Positions 1 through 14,100 are shown, numbered from the stretch's first letter. The stretch is 64,000 bases of DNA from Coniochaeta sp. PMI_546 (GCA_021432605.1 MU271160.1:310001-374000), one strand, 5' to 3'. Translations and numbers: made by a program. Notes: generated by a model from the letters alone, not told the origin.

Positions 1-1825
1 CAGCCGGTGACGCCGACACCTTGTTGGCTACCGTCACAGGCGGCTTAGGTACTGGGGCACTATCGGCCTTAGGGGCAGCCTTGGGAATGTTCAGTCCGGC
101 TCCAGTCGGCCTGCGATGGGACTTCATGTAAAGTCCGTCGGGTTTGGTGGTCTGGATCGCTGCAGTAAGAGAAGCACCGAAATCATAACGGTTGGCAAAA
201 GCTTGACCACTAGGTGCCGACAGTCGTCCAGATAGGTTATCGCTAGGTAGACTACCAGACGACTTGATGCTCTTCAACCGGATTGACGTCGGTCCGGACT
301 CGCCAAGGTAGTCATGGATGGACTGGTCAAAGTTGATGTTGGCGTTCTCCCCAAACTCATCCATAGCAACATTCATGGACTTGGCCCGAGGAGAGGTACC
401 CGAGTTGCTTCTCCGTGAGCTTTTGGGCAAGCCGTTCAAAGGACGCGACGCCGCGCCAATTACACCTTTCTTGCCGTTTTGCGGAAGCATCTTCTTCCGG
501 AAATCAATCTGGAAATTGGTGCCACCGTTGTTATCCCAGTACTCCTGACCGTTGACATTATATCGGATGCAGAAATACAGCGTCTTTGATTCCAGGTTAG
601 CCAGATCGGAAAGCTTGATGGTGAAGTTGAACCGATCATGTCCTTCTGGGGTCTCCTTGGGCCGGACTTCGCACATGTACTCAGCCATCACTTCGGATGT
701 CGTCTTCCAGTAATCCAGAGTGAATCGGCAAGTCACCAGTTTCTGAAAGGCGAGATTGGCCACAACCACCGACCCTATCAGGCATTTCTGATCGTTCGAG
801 AGCCACACGCGCTCCAGTCTAACAGCTTGCGACTTCCTTGCGGGAGTCTCGACCGGGAAATTCGTCACGACTATCTCCCACTCGAAAGGTGGTGTTCGTC
901 CAGCAGGGCGGTCATCACCGGGGAAAGGGTACTCGGTATCGCTGTCATAGTTATCCACAGGCGATGATCCCGCACTCACTGCCAGCGGACGATCAACCTG
1001 CAAGAAATGCCTCACATGTTCCAGATGAGAGTCGAAGTGTACCGCCTTGGAGAATGTAGGAGTACCAGGCATGCTCGAAGGTCGTCGTCGGGACGAGGGT
1101 CGAAGAGCGGGACGGACCAGTTCACCTGATTTTTTGCGGACCATTTGGGGCTTCCGCAGCATTTCCTCGTCCGAGTCGTCGTCAGAGCCCGTCAACGAGT
1201 TTCCTGCAGATTTGCTGATGACGAGATTCGGCTCCGTAGCAGACCTTGTGTGGCTGAACCTTCTGGCGCCAGTTGCGAGGCCATCCAAAGAGCCGGTGCT
1301 GTAACTGTGGTGCATGCCTTCTGCAATTGCGCTAGCCTGCGACGGCAGTACAAGCAGATCGCCGGCATCTGCCTTAGCATCATTCTTGGGCGGCGAGCTC
1401 GACCTATGTTGTGGTATCTGGCTGATGGCATCGTGGAGAGCCTTTAGGTTTTCGATCTGCCGACCCCGGACCTCAGGGAGCTCGTCATCGCTGGACGAGT
1501 CAGGAGGAGAGACCGGCGGAGAGAGTATTGCGCCAGTGGGGATTCTTCGTTCGTCAGTAACAGGTGGCGGAGACTGTCGAACACTGGTGGTTGTAACCAT
1601 CCCCTTCAAATCCTCCGACGTAGCCTCCGGAGTTGGTTGGTCTCCCTTGGCATCTGGCCCAACTGCAGATTGTGTTCGCCGGTGCCTCGTCAGATATGAT
1701 GTGGAGCGAGGGAGTGATGGTCGCGAACTCGTGTTTTGGGTGTGGAAGGATGGTCTTCGACTGGCATCTGGGGACACCGGAGCTGAAGAAGCTGGTGATC
1801 GGTGGGAAGGTGGTGTGTACGGCAT
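1..1825 (-). CDS. PP1 regulatory subunit with CBM21 domain (glycogen-targeting, Gac1/PPP1R3 type), C-terminus cut by window
   Basis: One uninterrupted minus-strand frame encodes at least 608 residues and runs off the left edge. The ATG at 1825 is the first after an in-frame stop. Residues 1-255 are Ser/Pro-rich and look disordered. KAVHF at residues 260-264 fits the RVxF motif that docks on the catalytic subunit of protein phosphatase 1. Residues about 315-440 match a CBM21 glycogen/starch-binding domain, starting near FEWEIVVTNFP, with a central LDYWKTTSEV and ending YWDNNGGTNFQIDF. RVxF followed by CBM21 is the architecture of yeast Gac1/Pig1/Pig2 and animal PPP1R3, which carry PP1 to glycogen to activate glycogen synthase. 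The part after residue 440 is again low-complexity. An upstream non-coding exon cannot be excluded. The glycogen role is inferred from architecture. Confidence 0.87.
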   Translation of the reverse strand, partial: MPYTPPSHRSPASSAPVSPDASRRPSFHTQNTSSRPSLPRSTSYLTRHRRTQSAVGPDAKGDQPTPEATSEDLKGMVTTTSVRQSPPPVTDERRIPTGAILSPPVSPPDSSSDDELPEVRGRQIENLKALHDAISQIPQHRSSSPPKNDAKADAGDLLVLPSQASAIAEGMHHSYSTGSLDGLATGARRFSHTRSATEPNLVISKSAGNSLTGSDDDSDEEMLRKPQMVRKKSGELVRPALRPSSRRRPSSMPGTPTFSKAVHFDSHLEHVRHFLQVDRPLAVSAGSSPVDNYDSDTEYPFPGDDRPAGRTPPFEWEIVVTNFPVETPARKSQAVRLERVWLSNDQKCLIGSVVVANLAFQKLVTCRFTLDYWKTTSEVMAEYMCEVRPKETPEGHDRFNFTIKLSDLANLESKTLYFCIRYNVNGQEYWDNNGGTNFQIDFRKKMLPQNGKKGVIGAASRPLNGLPKSSRRSNSGTSPRAKSMNVAMDEFGENANINFDQSIHDYLGESGPTSIRLKSIKSSGSLPSDNLSGRLSAPSGQAFANRYDFGASLTAAIQTTKPDGLYMKSHRRPTGAGLNIPKAAPKADSAPVPKPPVTVANKVSASPA

Positions 1826-3300
1826 TCCCCCGGTTAAGACTATCTTAGTACTTCGCAAAAGTTCTCGGCGTTAAATCGTCGCTAGAGACAAGGTGCCAGA
1901 CAAAGTGCAGTGGAAAAGTCAGAAGACAGGTGATTCTAGCGCTGATTCATTGATGTCGTGATGCAATGGTCGGAGAGAGCGACCAAGTGCTTTTAAGAAG
2001 CTGTAAGCAACCAGATTTGTTAGTCCATTGGTCGTCCGCAACTAGGATGCAGGCAGAGGGATGGGATGGTTCGCGAGGTAGGGAGTAAAAGACTGTAGGA
2101 ACGTAGGCGACGGATAGAAGTTCAGCAGAGGGCTGCAATCCTTCTGGATGTTGTGATTTAGGCACCGTATCGGATCATGGTTGGCACTCACCGTCAAAGA
2201 GGGCTCCGAGGAGGATGACAAAGAGTGGCAGCGGCAATATTCCAGCAACGGAGCTCGCTCTTGTCAGGAAGGTTGGGAGGAGGACGTGGAAAGGAAGGAG
2301 CTGGCAGAGGGTAGAATTGATGGTGACAAATTCTGCACAACTGACACTCACGGCAGATCCAGGGAGGTGACGAGCGGGTGTTGCTCAAGTCGACCGCCAG
2401 CCAGATGGACCGTGACGTGCTGCTCTCTCTTTGCCCAAGGCTATCTATCGACCGTCGACTGTCCAGGTCCGCGTCATAAACTGGGTATCTCAGGCAATCC
2501 GATATCCGGAGGCTCGACTGCGAGGGCCTCGAAGTCAGTCGGCTATAGGAGATAGGAACCACACAATAGAGTCGGCGGGCGGACAAGGAAAGAAGGAGAG
2601 ACGCGTGTGGGAGGGAGGTGGTGGAAGAGCGTCTGGTTTTGAATGACTGGAATTTGAAATGTGGGTTTGGCAGGCAAGGAGGATAGAAGTAGTCTGTGCC
2701 AGTGTGGGAGCAACGACCAGGGTTTGGGAGAGGATTGTTGCGGCGAATGCTGTGTAGGCGATGCTTAAGGCTGGTTTCACTGTTACACACCTTTTTGTCT
2801 TCGTAATTGAGGTGTCTTGATACCTATTCCACTCAGGCAAGCGGGTTGAAACCAGTCAGTCGAGAAGTGAAAGTCGAGGCAAAAAGGTATCGTTTAAGAA
2901 GCCAAGTAGACTCCTTCGAGAACAAGCTTGGATGGCCAAAGGAGGGAGGTCTCGGAAGCCGGTTGACCAATTTGGGAGGGTATAGGTAGGAGGAGGGGAG
3001 GGAAGAGATTTGAAGCCGTGGGAAGAGCGTGGTGACGGGGGAGGAGGCGTAAGACTAGGAGTAGCAAAGCACGCTGAGAAATCTTGGTGGAGGGAGTGCA
3101 CAGAGCGGATGAGCCGGGGTGTGGGTTCAAGTTTGCAGAAGGTACGTACTGAGACCGGGGGACCCATGTTCACCGATACGCAGAAAGGAGCAGGGATCTT
3201 GGAGTCGACTTTGCTAGCGCGGATGGTGGGGCAACAAGTGGACCACAGTCACGATTTTGGGGTTACGGCACCGTGGCTGCGTGGGTGGGACTTGGTGGGC
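1826..3300. other. Upstream region of the PP1-subunit gene
   Basis: No supported gene. On the minus strand the stretch is pyrimidine-rich, as expected for a long fungal 5' leader. A minus reading at 2194-2790 stays open for 198 codons but begins at GTG and has low-complexity Pro/Ser/Arg content, so I treat it as leader sequence. No clear TATA box was seen. Confidence 0.5.
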
Positions 3301-4422
3301 TGTCTGTGAGCGCTGGGTTGTCAGGGTTGTCAAAGATCTGGAAAGGGAAAGAGCAGCCTAGCATCCCCAAGGAAGAAACAACTTGTTGAGGAGTGCACAT
3401 CGAACTCGGTGCATTGCTATTAACTACCTGTGTGCTGGAGAGGATTTTTTTTCTTTCGTTTCTTCTCCGGTTCCGACTTCAAACGGCGAAAACGACTCGT
3501 ATGCAGGTGTGTGCAACCAGTTTGCCCAATGCTAGCTAGCTGTGTGATCTATGGGTGGCACAGAGAATATTCCGATAATTGCGTGGCAACAACAAGATGC
3601 CAGGAGTGACTCTCACTCAGCGGGGGTGGAATGTGAGAGAGAAACAGGCAGGAATGGCGATATCGCACTGCAGCAACGACGTCTTGATGCAGGCATCGTG
3701 CTTTGTGCCCAGACATTCTGAATATTGTCATGCAATTTCTTCAATATTTACGTACACGATGTCGGCGTATCTCTGTCCACCACGCGAGTTGATGCAACTC
3801 GCGCGGAACACCGATAGTAGTCAGACAACCTCACTAGAGTGATTAAGAATCTTCCCTCTTCCCAGGCGCCAAGCGTGATGGGAGCTTGGTACTACGATGG
3901 TTTTGCTTTGTGGCCGTTGATGTAACAGCGCAACTCCTAGGACCTGAATTTCGTCCTCAAGCAAGCGCCGGAGCACCAAGCAACGAGGGCTCTTTATATG
4001 TCTAAGTGTACTGTAGCAACATATTGGCCTCGTTTTGATCTGAGGGGGGTGACGGGTGCGAAAGGTTTGCCAGTGGTACTTGGTTCATTTAGTATCATCC
4101 ACCCTCAAAATGATGAGACCATGACAAGATTGTCCGGTTGCAGGTACTTGCGTCCTGCTGGGGGCCCCTTGTACCTCCACTACATGCCGTGACAGGAAAA
4201 TGACGTCGTCGGTCAAATCCTCGCTTGCCGCACGTTCTCAATCACACACTGCGTACATAAGGTAGTAAGCAGGTAAGGTAAGGTACTTCCCTTCACGAGT
4301 GGACAGCGAGCAGTTTTCGTACTACCACAACGAACAAGCCACAGCGGCTCCCACCGACTTCACATACCTTACCTACCTTAATCTTGACACTGTAGTGTAG
4401 GCTCTCGAGGAATTCAACTTGA

Positions 4423-4432
4423 TACACGTGTA
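4423..4432. promoter_or_regulatory. TACACGTGTA palindrome, copy 1
   Basis: Perfect 10-bp palindrome with a CACGTG E-box core, near two AGGTAAGG/CCTTACCT blocks at about 4269-4288 and 4364-4380 that are roughly inverted to each other. No gene lies within several kb. Confidence 0.35.
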
Positions 4433-5207
4433 CAGCATTCGTGAAGATCATACAATCTTCGCCATACCAGCCTTGACCTCGAGAGATGAGATTTGTCTTG
4501 GATACGTGCACAAACGATTGTGGACTATTTATGTCGTCGCTGGTGAGAGGTAATCGCTGCGGTTTCTAATTCATCAGGCCTAGCTGGTTGACTTCTTGGA
4601 TATCACGATTATAAGCTTGCTAGGGCTCGGGAAATGATGGCTGTAGAAGCTATATGCTCGACAGGCCAGCCTTTATTTAGTGTATATGTATGCACAGCGC
4701 AGCAGGTGTTGATGAGGTCGAAGCCAGTGGGTTCGCTCACAACGAATGTCACTCCAACTTGGGACGGCCGGAGTTGCGATGCATTTCATCGGTGCAGTTG
4801 GTGCAGAACTGTCGTCGAAGATGACCTGCTTGAATGGAGTTTTGAGCTGGGCCAGCCAAGGACAAGATCAGCGCCTCAGCGGCACTGGCCGATGGCGCCG
4901 TAAATAGAGATAAGCCGCACACCAACATCTTACAAGCGAGTCATTCTACGATCGTTCCGGCTGACCTTATCAGAAGGGCCCAGGCTCTCAAATTCGGCAT
5001 CAGGGCAGGCACTCTTCCTCTGAATAACTGATGAAATGTCCGAGAGTAACTGGTCCTCTTTCACATTGAAAGACTAAGGTGCCATCTCGTGGAATCCTGG
5101 CCACTACCACAGTACGACGGTGACGCCGCTTAGGTAGTTGCAAGGAGCGATAGCTACTCTACGCACGTCCAACGCAGACATAATTGCTTCACCGCTCCCA
5201 CCGAGGA

Positions 5208-5259
5208 GAGCCTGGGTCCCAGTATCCATGAGCCTGGGTCCCAGTATCCATGAGCCTGG
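5208..5259. repeat. 22-bp tandem repeat, about 2.4 copies
   Basis: The unit, beginning GAGCCTGGGTCCC and ending AGTATCCAT, occurs twice without mismatch (5208-5229 and 5230-5251), followed by 8 bases of a third copy. It lies in non-coding DNA. Confidence 0.9.
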
Positions 5260-8176
5260 TGAGTTCTCCCGATGCTTCCGAACAGACTCCAGCATGGGAG
5301 GCACAACAGGCTGTGCGGTTACCTTCCCTATCACAGCCCTCGTACTCCGGGACTTTAGGCGGCCATTGTGGAACGGCCACTGTTGTGGCACTGAATTGGT
5401 TCTGCGTCACAGACGTACACAGTGACTGAATGTCTCTCTATACAAGTGAATACTAACTAATTATTTAGCTGCTAAGTCAGCTTGCGAGAATATCACCCCG
5501 TTCGAGGTCACCCCTGTAAGCCGGGAGTTACGGGCTGTAGCACAGACGTACTTCATAACCAAATATCAGATCATACCAGATATGGTGGGGATTGTTCCAA
5601 ACATAGTCAATCAACCGTGACTTCAACTTCATGATACTTGACGCTTTGATCGGCATGCCGACCTAAGCTAGGAAATCCGAGACGCACCATGCAACCTTCT
5701 CGTGCCCGTCGTAGACCATGCTTCCAAGTTAGTCTTTGTCAACATTATGCAGGGTTCGACGCACACGCCAACCTTCGCGATAAGGGTCCTAGGGGTTCTT
5801 CGAAGACTGCTGTGCAAGTTATCAGATCGATTGCTTCTGGTGCACATAGCCTTGGTGAACCCTACAAGCGGGTGCCTAACTTATAAACCATGCTTTGAAA
5901 GTGAAGATACCAGCGTCAGATATGGATCACGGACTTCAGTGGTGGATTCCACGCATAACCCCACGGTGGGAACATAAGGTAGTATGCTTCTTCTCTGTTC
6001 TAGAGTCAGATTGATTGAGTAGATCCACCATTACAAACGCCTTTGGGCAACTTGAAGCTGCATGAATCTTCAGACGCGGTTCCCTCGTCGTTGCATCAGC
6101 CAGATTGGACATTGCATCAAATGGACATCTTAAGTGTCCCTGGCCAAAGTACCAGCAGTGAACGGCTGCTCGGCTCTTTGCCAAAGTATGGAAGGCGAGA
6201 ACTGAGTGTATCTCTCCACGCTGACTATGTGCCGCGCTCTTAGTGGAGCCTCGATCTCGGTGGTTATGCCTTGAGAGATAGTTTGCCGCTATCCGTAAAT
6301 TGAGGTCGAGCTGAAATCATCGCTGTCCATGATATGCGGGAGGAAATGCCTGAGAGAAGTATCCAGCTTATTAGATGGGATCGTGCACCAGACACGACGC
6401 TGCAGATTACGCGCTTCCTGCGTGTTTCATCTGTGTTAATTTCAAGTACACGAGAGATCCAAATCCCAGCAACAGACACGCCTTCTGACGCTCGTGGAGG
6501 ACGACCAAGTCCCAGCCGTTGACGACCGTTGGCCGGAGTCGGAGACCAGCGGCCAACAATGTCTTTGGCTCCAGGAAGCGCCAATCAGACTTATTCAAGG
6601 CAATTCGCTTGTTCTCCTTGGCGCTACAATGCGGAGATCCCATGTTTCGGTGTCCAATCTGTTGTCACTTCTCATTCCCAGGCTGCACAGAGCCGAAGCT
6701 TCAAAGATCCCTCGACCAAATCAGGACGCTTAAAGCAGGCACATCGTGAAAACCTCAGATGGAGACGCCTCACGGGGGTCTCGGGCTCGCGACAACGAGC
6801 AAAAGGCTCGGGATGTCGTGCTATGCAGTCCACAGTGCTCCGTAGATAGGTGGATATTAACGAATGTTTATTTTATGGGCTGATGGCAATGCTTATCACG
6901 AATTGATAAGAGCACGCAGTGGCGTGCGATGTCGCATGATCCATCTGCAGTGCCCCGCTACTTGTGCATCGGCTGTTTACCAATCATATCACTGTGACTG
7001 AGCGTCTCCTCGGACCCAAAACTCGGACGGCTTGGCAGTTTTGGCGCCAAGCTGCAGTGTTTGGGATGATCTGATCTTAGACAGATATCGTGGCCTTCTC
7101 GAACACTTCCGGTGCCACTCGTCATTTGCTAGGAACAGAGGTTTATCTGAGGGAACAACGTGTGTCTCCAAACCTCATGTCGCTCGCTTTGTGATAGAGA
7201 GCCAAATGTCGATGCTTGTTCTTTCGATGTTTACCTTTCGGTAGGTAGTGTACAAGTTTATTAAAAGTACCAGAAACTCTTTCAGGTTACACAAAAGGGT
7301 CTGTGCTTCTTCAGATCTCAAAATTGCCCCTCCGGCTCGTAAAACGCAATTGACCAATCAGACTTGGCGGCGGGGCTGCAAGAAACCACCTCAGGCAAGA
7401 CAGCCCTGCTGGGGTATGTGTACGTACCTGGCTTGTGTCGGCTCAAACTTTCATGTTGACACCAAGAGCATTCCAATCGTTGGTAGCGCTTTCCTGCTAT
7501 ACTGCCATAGTTCGTCGAAAACCGCAACAACCTGGAGCTCTTATGACCGACTTTCACACGGCCAATCCCGTTTCCTCATCACGTACGCTCAACTTTCTTC
7601 CATAAGAGCTCGCAGGTTGCCCTTTCTGTTGTTTATCATCTTTCAAACCACTCTCTGTGTCAAAGCGGTACAACGTTTTGGCAGATCATATATCTTGAGT
7701 CAACAAATATGTGCGCTTCTGCGACCGACTCCGGACTCCGGACTTGAGAGACCGCCAAATGGTTCAGCGACATCGACCTGCTCCTGTTCTGCTTGCTTTG
7801 TCATGGGGCTTCCAGGAGCTGCCGGAATCATCACAGCGCCCTGAGTTCTCCGGTAGGAGCTTGGCACTTGGGATGCCTTCATCGTCGTTCCTTCAAACAT
7901 CGTCGCAAGAACTGCGGAGTATCGCACATGATGGATGCAGCAAAGCGCACACGAGATCTTGGGCCGATCGAGATCAGGAACTCCCGCAATGTCTATCACA
8001 TTGTTCGGCAGGGAAAACATCAGTAGCAACAGGTCCGACTGATCGGGATCGAGTTTAAGCTGCGGGGAGGATGGCATTCTTGCGGAGCAGTAGGAAATTC
8101 GATCGACGATATCCATGGATCCATGGGAGGAACAAACTCTCCGGCCGGCAGACAACGCTGGCTGCGTCGCGATATG

Positions 8177-8186
8177 TACACGTGTA
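8177..8186. promoter_or_regulatory. TACACGTGTA palindrome, copy 2
   Basis: Exact copy in the gene-poor island. The overlapping open readings on either strand are unsupported. A one-mismatch relative, TACATGTGTA, lies near 9498. Confidence 0.35.
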
Positions 8187-11100
8187 TAGTGCTGCCGGCA
8201 GGGCGTCAAGGCAAAAGTAACATCACGCCCGCTCAAGCGGGTTCTGAACCACCATTTTGGACCCTCATTGACGCTGGCAATGGCGCAGTCAGGGCGAACA
8301 ACTGCCATACTCACGGCGGCAGGATGAGACTTGTCGACGAGCGCTGCCTTTCGCTTCGCTTGGGCTACACTAGTTGCAAGTAGTGTTGCGGAGCTATCCA
8401 CTACTAAATGCATGGGGCGCTCAAGTGAACAGGGAATTTGCCAAGTTTTGGGGAATTATCCCAGAACCATCCAATGACAGCATCTCCAAGGCCTTCTGCG
8501 CGCTCATGCAACGGAATGCTGCCTTGGTAAGCTGCACGAAGTATACTATTGTGCGGCTTTCCTTCAAAGGAAACCGGCAAGTCGATGTCGAGTTCGCAAC
8601 GCGCGTTCACCTGCACGGAGAAGCTGCTATCACCGAAGGCTTTTGGGAAGCGCTTCAGTCATATGTTTGCACTGGCCTGTGAGGCAGATTCGCACATTGC
8701 TGTACCAGCGCTATGCTGAGGCAGTGGACGGACCTCGACTATTAGGAAAGAGTAGCGACGATCCGTTACCCGTAAACCTCGACGGAGTGTGCGGAGCACA
8801 ACTTCGTTTTGAATTTGCAGTACGACTTCACTACATTGGAACACGAAAACCCCTTGATACAAGAACGACTTATAGGCATGGTCACGGAGCACGGGTTGCT
8901 GCAGCTTACCCCCAGTTTTCAAGGACAAGTTATTCCAACCGCCGTGCTATCCGCATTCCGTGTCTTGGGGTGTGAAGCGGGCACCAATCGACGGAGAACG
9001 GAGGCTCAACTGGCAGCGGACGGGTCTGGCGCCGCCCGGAGCAAGCGTCCGGTGTGGATGTGCAATGCTCCGGCAACTGTCAATGACGTAGCTGTTTCAA
9101 GTCACGCATTGGGTTTCTCGTGTCAAAGCTCCAAGCATTGCACTAGTTCGAACTGGGCATCCAAGGAGACAGGTACGTTATAGCACTGTACGTACAAAGG
9201 TAGTGTAGTAGTATGCACTAGTCAGCCGAGCCCGTCGAACCCCGGGCAGCAACTGGTGAGAAACCCCCTGGCCCTGACCATCAACATTTCCACAGAACGC
9301 CGTCCGTGGTTACTGGAAGCCTGGAATGCATTTATCATTGAATCGTCACTACGCTTCAATGTAATTTTTCTCGGGCCAGCTGACCGCATTTTCCAAGGTC
9401 TTCAGAAAGATGAAACCGCCCACGCTAGGATGCGTGCCAGGGAGCGAAATCCAAGCTTTTGGCACATGAAGGCCTCCAGCCAAGGGGTGATAGTGTATAC
9501 ATGTGTACACTGTAGGAAGATCATCGTCAGTGATCGATCGATACACGGGTCATGTCCAATGGTATGGTTCCAGCTTAGCAGCGAGTCTTTTCTATACACA
9601 AGGGGAGCCTTCAGTGTTGCTCAGCCGGAAACAGACTTGGCGAGACGATCTTACAGGGCCAGAATCCGCAATGTGACAAAGCCACAGTGCAGCAATTGTT
9701 GGCAGTGGCTTGCTTAGCCTCCATTGCGACTGGCCAGCCAAACTTCGCAAAACCTGCACGCCACATAAAGTTCTCATTCCTTCGGTCGCAGGCATTAACG
9801 GGCAGGTGATCTAGCCAAAACGCAGTCATTGGCGTCATACATGTTACAGTGAAGAAACGCGCATTGGTATCGCTCACCGAAACAATTACTGTAAACATCC
9901 TGAAAAACTGCGCACACAATCCGCGCGTTCGGGAGCTGAGCTATCACCCCACGTCGATCCACCGACAAGGAGGCGGGGGACCGTGGGGAAATACATGTAG
10001 TAAGACAGCCTCGTCAAGGATGTCTGTCAGACCGCAACCTTTGGCTGAGTGAGCCAGTGATAAGGGCTAATCAATTTCTGATGCTTCGAGATCTCGGCCG
10101 CTGCGCGAATACTAGTCGCGAGAGATGCGCTTGCCACAGATCTGGCACGACATTCATTCGTCCAACTACCGGGTAACGGCCTCCGGTAGATACCAACAAG
10201 GGATTCGAGGAGGCCTAAAAAAAAGAAAACCAGGAACAAATAAAGCAGTATCACAGTAGCAGCAGTGGATAATCCGGCATGGCACTTCTTTTGGGAGGAT
10301 GCACCCTCCACTTTCGGCCTAGCCTGGACACAACTCCACCGCTAACGACTTGGACATGGCTGCACGCCATTAATGGGCTGAATAGCGGTGAAGAAATTTT
10401 CCGTTCGCTCCTGTTTCTGTTCGCTGCCAATCAAGACTACAGGACGAACGCAGCATCCAGTGCTTGGCTACCATTGGTCAGCCAGTGCCGGCCACGGAGG
10501 CCGGTCTGTCGCGGAGGCTGCCCGCGCGGGTCTGATGCCGTCTCGTCGGGTCTAGACTTTGGCGCGCACTCGGCGATCTTAGTCAAGGGGCCGCCTATCA
10601 GCTTACCATTGCACAGGGTTAACGTCCAATCTAACAAATATAGCGAAAATTTTCTGCATACGAACAAGACTGTAAGCACACGACACTATTCTCGGTCTTT
10701 TCTTCCATTGTTAGCAATGCCAATGGCTGGTCATCTCAGCTATGAGACCGGCTACCGTCTGATGACACGAGGCGTTCCCCAACATGGCATCGTTCCCCCA
10801 ACACGGCCGTTGATCGGCCGAGAAACCATGCGAGGGAGGCCACAACGCGAGACGCTAAAACGGCTAGAAGACATCTACTCTCGAACGTCACAGCGCTGTG
10901 ACACTGGTGACCGATTTGAGGGGTTGTAACGAACTCGGGACGCGCAATCTGCGGGTGACCGAGGACTTCGGGTTATCTGCCGACCGTCGTTTCAACGCGC
11001 ATCTGCTTCGTGGTTGATTGTCTACGGATGTTGATCGAGGTGTTCTTTCGTTTCCTCCTCTGGCGAGGCATGTAGCGTTCCATGTTGAGTGACTGGGGCG

Positions 11101-14100
11101 CTGCTTTCAGGGGGAAGGAATCTCAAAAATGGGCCATGTCACTGCAGAGGCATGACTCGTGAGACTCTGGGGTACTCCGCGCGGAGAGATGAAAACTTCT
11201 GCCAGCTGGAAGCAACATCATATGGCCCCGACAGCCGTCAGGATATAGTTGTGCTGGCACGGCAGGTGCCTTCTCTTCTTGATTCGGTCGTCGGGCACCA
11301 AAGGAGATCGTTTGAGCAGCTGAACTCGAGAGTTGACTTGAGGTGCTTGTTGTAGCCTCGAGTGACGCGGATGTCTACTGTTGCGCGATGTTGCAGCAGC
11401 TCTACTTGGAAGGCGCGTAGAGGGGATGACGCTTTAGGGCTGTCGGGTAACCCTCTGCCCCTTTCTTGGCTGTTTACTTGCGGTCTATAGTGCTCATTCT
11501 ACTTTGGGATGCTAACTCTTACAATATCCAGAAACGACCCTTGGCCATCATGGATGCGGTTGGATGTCTGCACGTCGTCTTATCGGTTTCACTTCGACCT
11601 CTATCGTGTATAGTTCGTGGTCAGGTGTACCGCAGAGAGAGTGCTGGCCTTTGCCGGCAGTCATGAAGCGCAGCCCTTAGACGGATCCCCGAAAGATCGC
11701 TTGGCCATGCTGATCATGAGCAGAAATGATAATACACGACGGTGATCGGCGGTGCTCGCCAGCAGTATGCGGTCAACCTATGTGTTGTTCACTATGTTGT
11801 GGGTGCTTGGATGAGACCTAAACACCATAACACCACGTCGGTGATCACTTCCAACAACTCGCATGGATGGTGACCCCGCGGTCTGGTCAACGTTGTGTAA
11901 TGTGTCACAGAAACCGAGTCTTTGTCTAATCTGGCGAGATTTACTCGGTTTTCTCCTCTGCTCGTGGTGATATCATACACTAACCGCCGGGGGTACGGAG
12001 TTTATCTCGCTATTGACGATGGACCAGACCCTTAGTGCATCAAGGGAAGACCCTTGGGATCCACGACTACAGAGATCTCCCAATAATGGTTTGTCGCACT
12101 CGCAATGTGTCGCGCTGGTTGATGAGAAGGTGGTGGAGTGTCGATAGTGTCGAAATCTGGGGGGCAGGATCTGGGTCTTGACCGAAAGCGTCCGGAGGCA
12201 CAGCTGGCAGAGCATGTACCTGGTGACTTTCGAAGCTAGCCTGGTCGCGGGCGAGATATTCGCCATCCTATTCACAACGCAGGCAGCCCAGTGTATCCAC
12301 TACTGACATGCCAGCTCATTATGACTCCGCCGGAAAGCCCTCATTCTTCTCGCCGCAAGTCCATCCATGACTCTTTGGCTTATCAAGAGTGATATTGGCG
12401 TCGGCCCGCTCCTTCGTCACACGGTTCAGGAGTTGGGAATATCCTGTCGTACTATGTTACGGCTTAGTACAGGCGCGGGGAGGAGACTGTCGCACCCGGA
12501 TGGCCGCTAATCGAAGGTTCACATCCGCGACTCCAAGCATGGCACGGCACCTTGCCAGAGAGTGTCAGTTCCGATCTCGCGTAGCCAGGAAGCCTCACGA
12601 CGTCTCTTCCTCCTCGCTCCTCAGAGCACATGCATTGTCACAGCTACCGTCGAGCCTTGGTTGTTACTGTCCCTTCTCCGCACCAGCAATACTACCACAG
12701 AACACCCCGACCCTAGACCGGCCGACCCTGCTCTCCGCTTCCAACGTGCGATCTAGTCTGCGAGTGTCACTAGGCTATCTGATAGGTATGTGTGGGCCAT
12801 TGTCCAGATCGCTCGCTGAAGCGGTGACATCGCCCTCGTGAAACCCGGGTGAGTGGGACCTTTGGCTGCTGTTTAGGTCGGTAGAGGATTAGTACAGGGT
12901 CCGAGACACCTGCAACAAAAGCTGACCGGCATATGTGGACAATGCGAGGAGAAACTCTGTTTGATTGCGACAAATAGGTGACTCTTCCGCAGGAGGGCGA
13001 GACGTTGAGAAAGCGGGGAAAACGAAAGCATCTGAATTACTGGCCGTGATAGGCTTACCGGCGTTGGAGTATATTCACCCACCTCCTATTTTAGGACTTA
13101 CACAGTACTGCTGTTGCAGGGTGTGCTCCTGTTTCATCACAAGTCAAGTCCGGCTCATCAGATCCAACACGGACCTGGACCTTTGAACGTCAATATACAC
13201 TAGATGCTAAGTGATGGGGTTAGCTGAATGTGCCAAGCTGCGCAGCAGATGCGTTTGCTACAAATGAACCAGACTACCTAATATCTACAGCTCCTCGCGA
13301 CATGCTACTGGTTGCAAATTCTCCTCTCCGCTGTGGCAAATCTCTCAACAATATCTTAGGTCCAAGATGTTACGGTAGTGGTATTCTTCTCTTGACTTCC
13401 AGTAAGACGTGCAAGAACACAACTTGGAAGCCAAGAAGGCCGATACCGTGTAGTAGGTGTGCAAAGGATGGGATGATGGTGATGCAAGTCGACGGTCCCA
13501 GATGCTTACTGGCAACGAGTGTACACGATGAGGGTTACACAACTGACGCCACATGGATTATTGGGCATCTGCTGGCCCATTCTTGGTGCGTTGATGAAAC
13601 TTTAACGCTGCTCAAGGAATGTATGTCATCATTTCAGTCCGGTGAGCTGCCCTTCATGTGCACCGACACATCTATAGTTGGGATAAGACTTTTGAGCTTC
13701 GAATACTGTTCATCCTTGAGAAAAGAGGACGAGACGAGACATGCCATACGTCGTCTGTTTCCCCTACTGCTCTTCCCCGGCGAACAGTGATAAGATGCGG
13801 CCGCTTTCGAGTTTCGATGATTAGCTTAGGACCCTGATCTGCGTCGTCAATCCGAGAAGCGTGTGGAACGTAAGACACGGCGAAGGATTGGATCGTTCAA
13901 TTGCCGCATCTGAGAGAAAGTTGTCAACTGTCCATTGAACCCCGAGTAGATCCGAACTGGTCTCAGAATCCGGGGAGCGCATATACGGCGTACAACTCTC
14001 GGGAGCAGAGGGTGTCTTCATAGAACATGGCTCCTGATACGGCATGCCGAGTTCGCCGAATTTCTCTCGGCGTGGATATATCATGAAGCAACCGTCCTGC

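Noticed and set aside
2194-2790. 198-codon minus reading upstream of the PP1-subunit gene
   Set aside because: GTG start and low-complexity content; fits a pyrimidine-rich leader better than a protein.
7700-8413. 237-codon ATG-initiated reading on the minus strand
   Set aside because: No motif, no splice context and overlapping open frames on the plus strand. Composition looks random, so not called as a gene.
10279-10929. 216-codon reading on the plus strand
   Set aside because: Contains no recognisable domain; likely chance in an ordinary-GC spacer.
13230-13790. 186-codon reading with some Cys and acidic patches
   Set aside because: Begins at GTG and has no family pattern or supporting introns.
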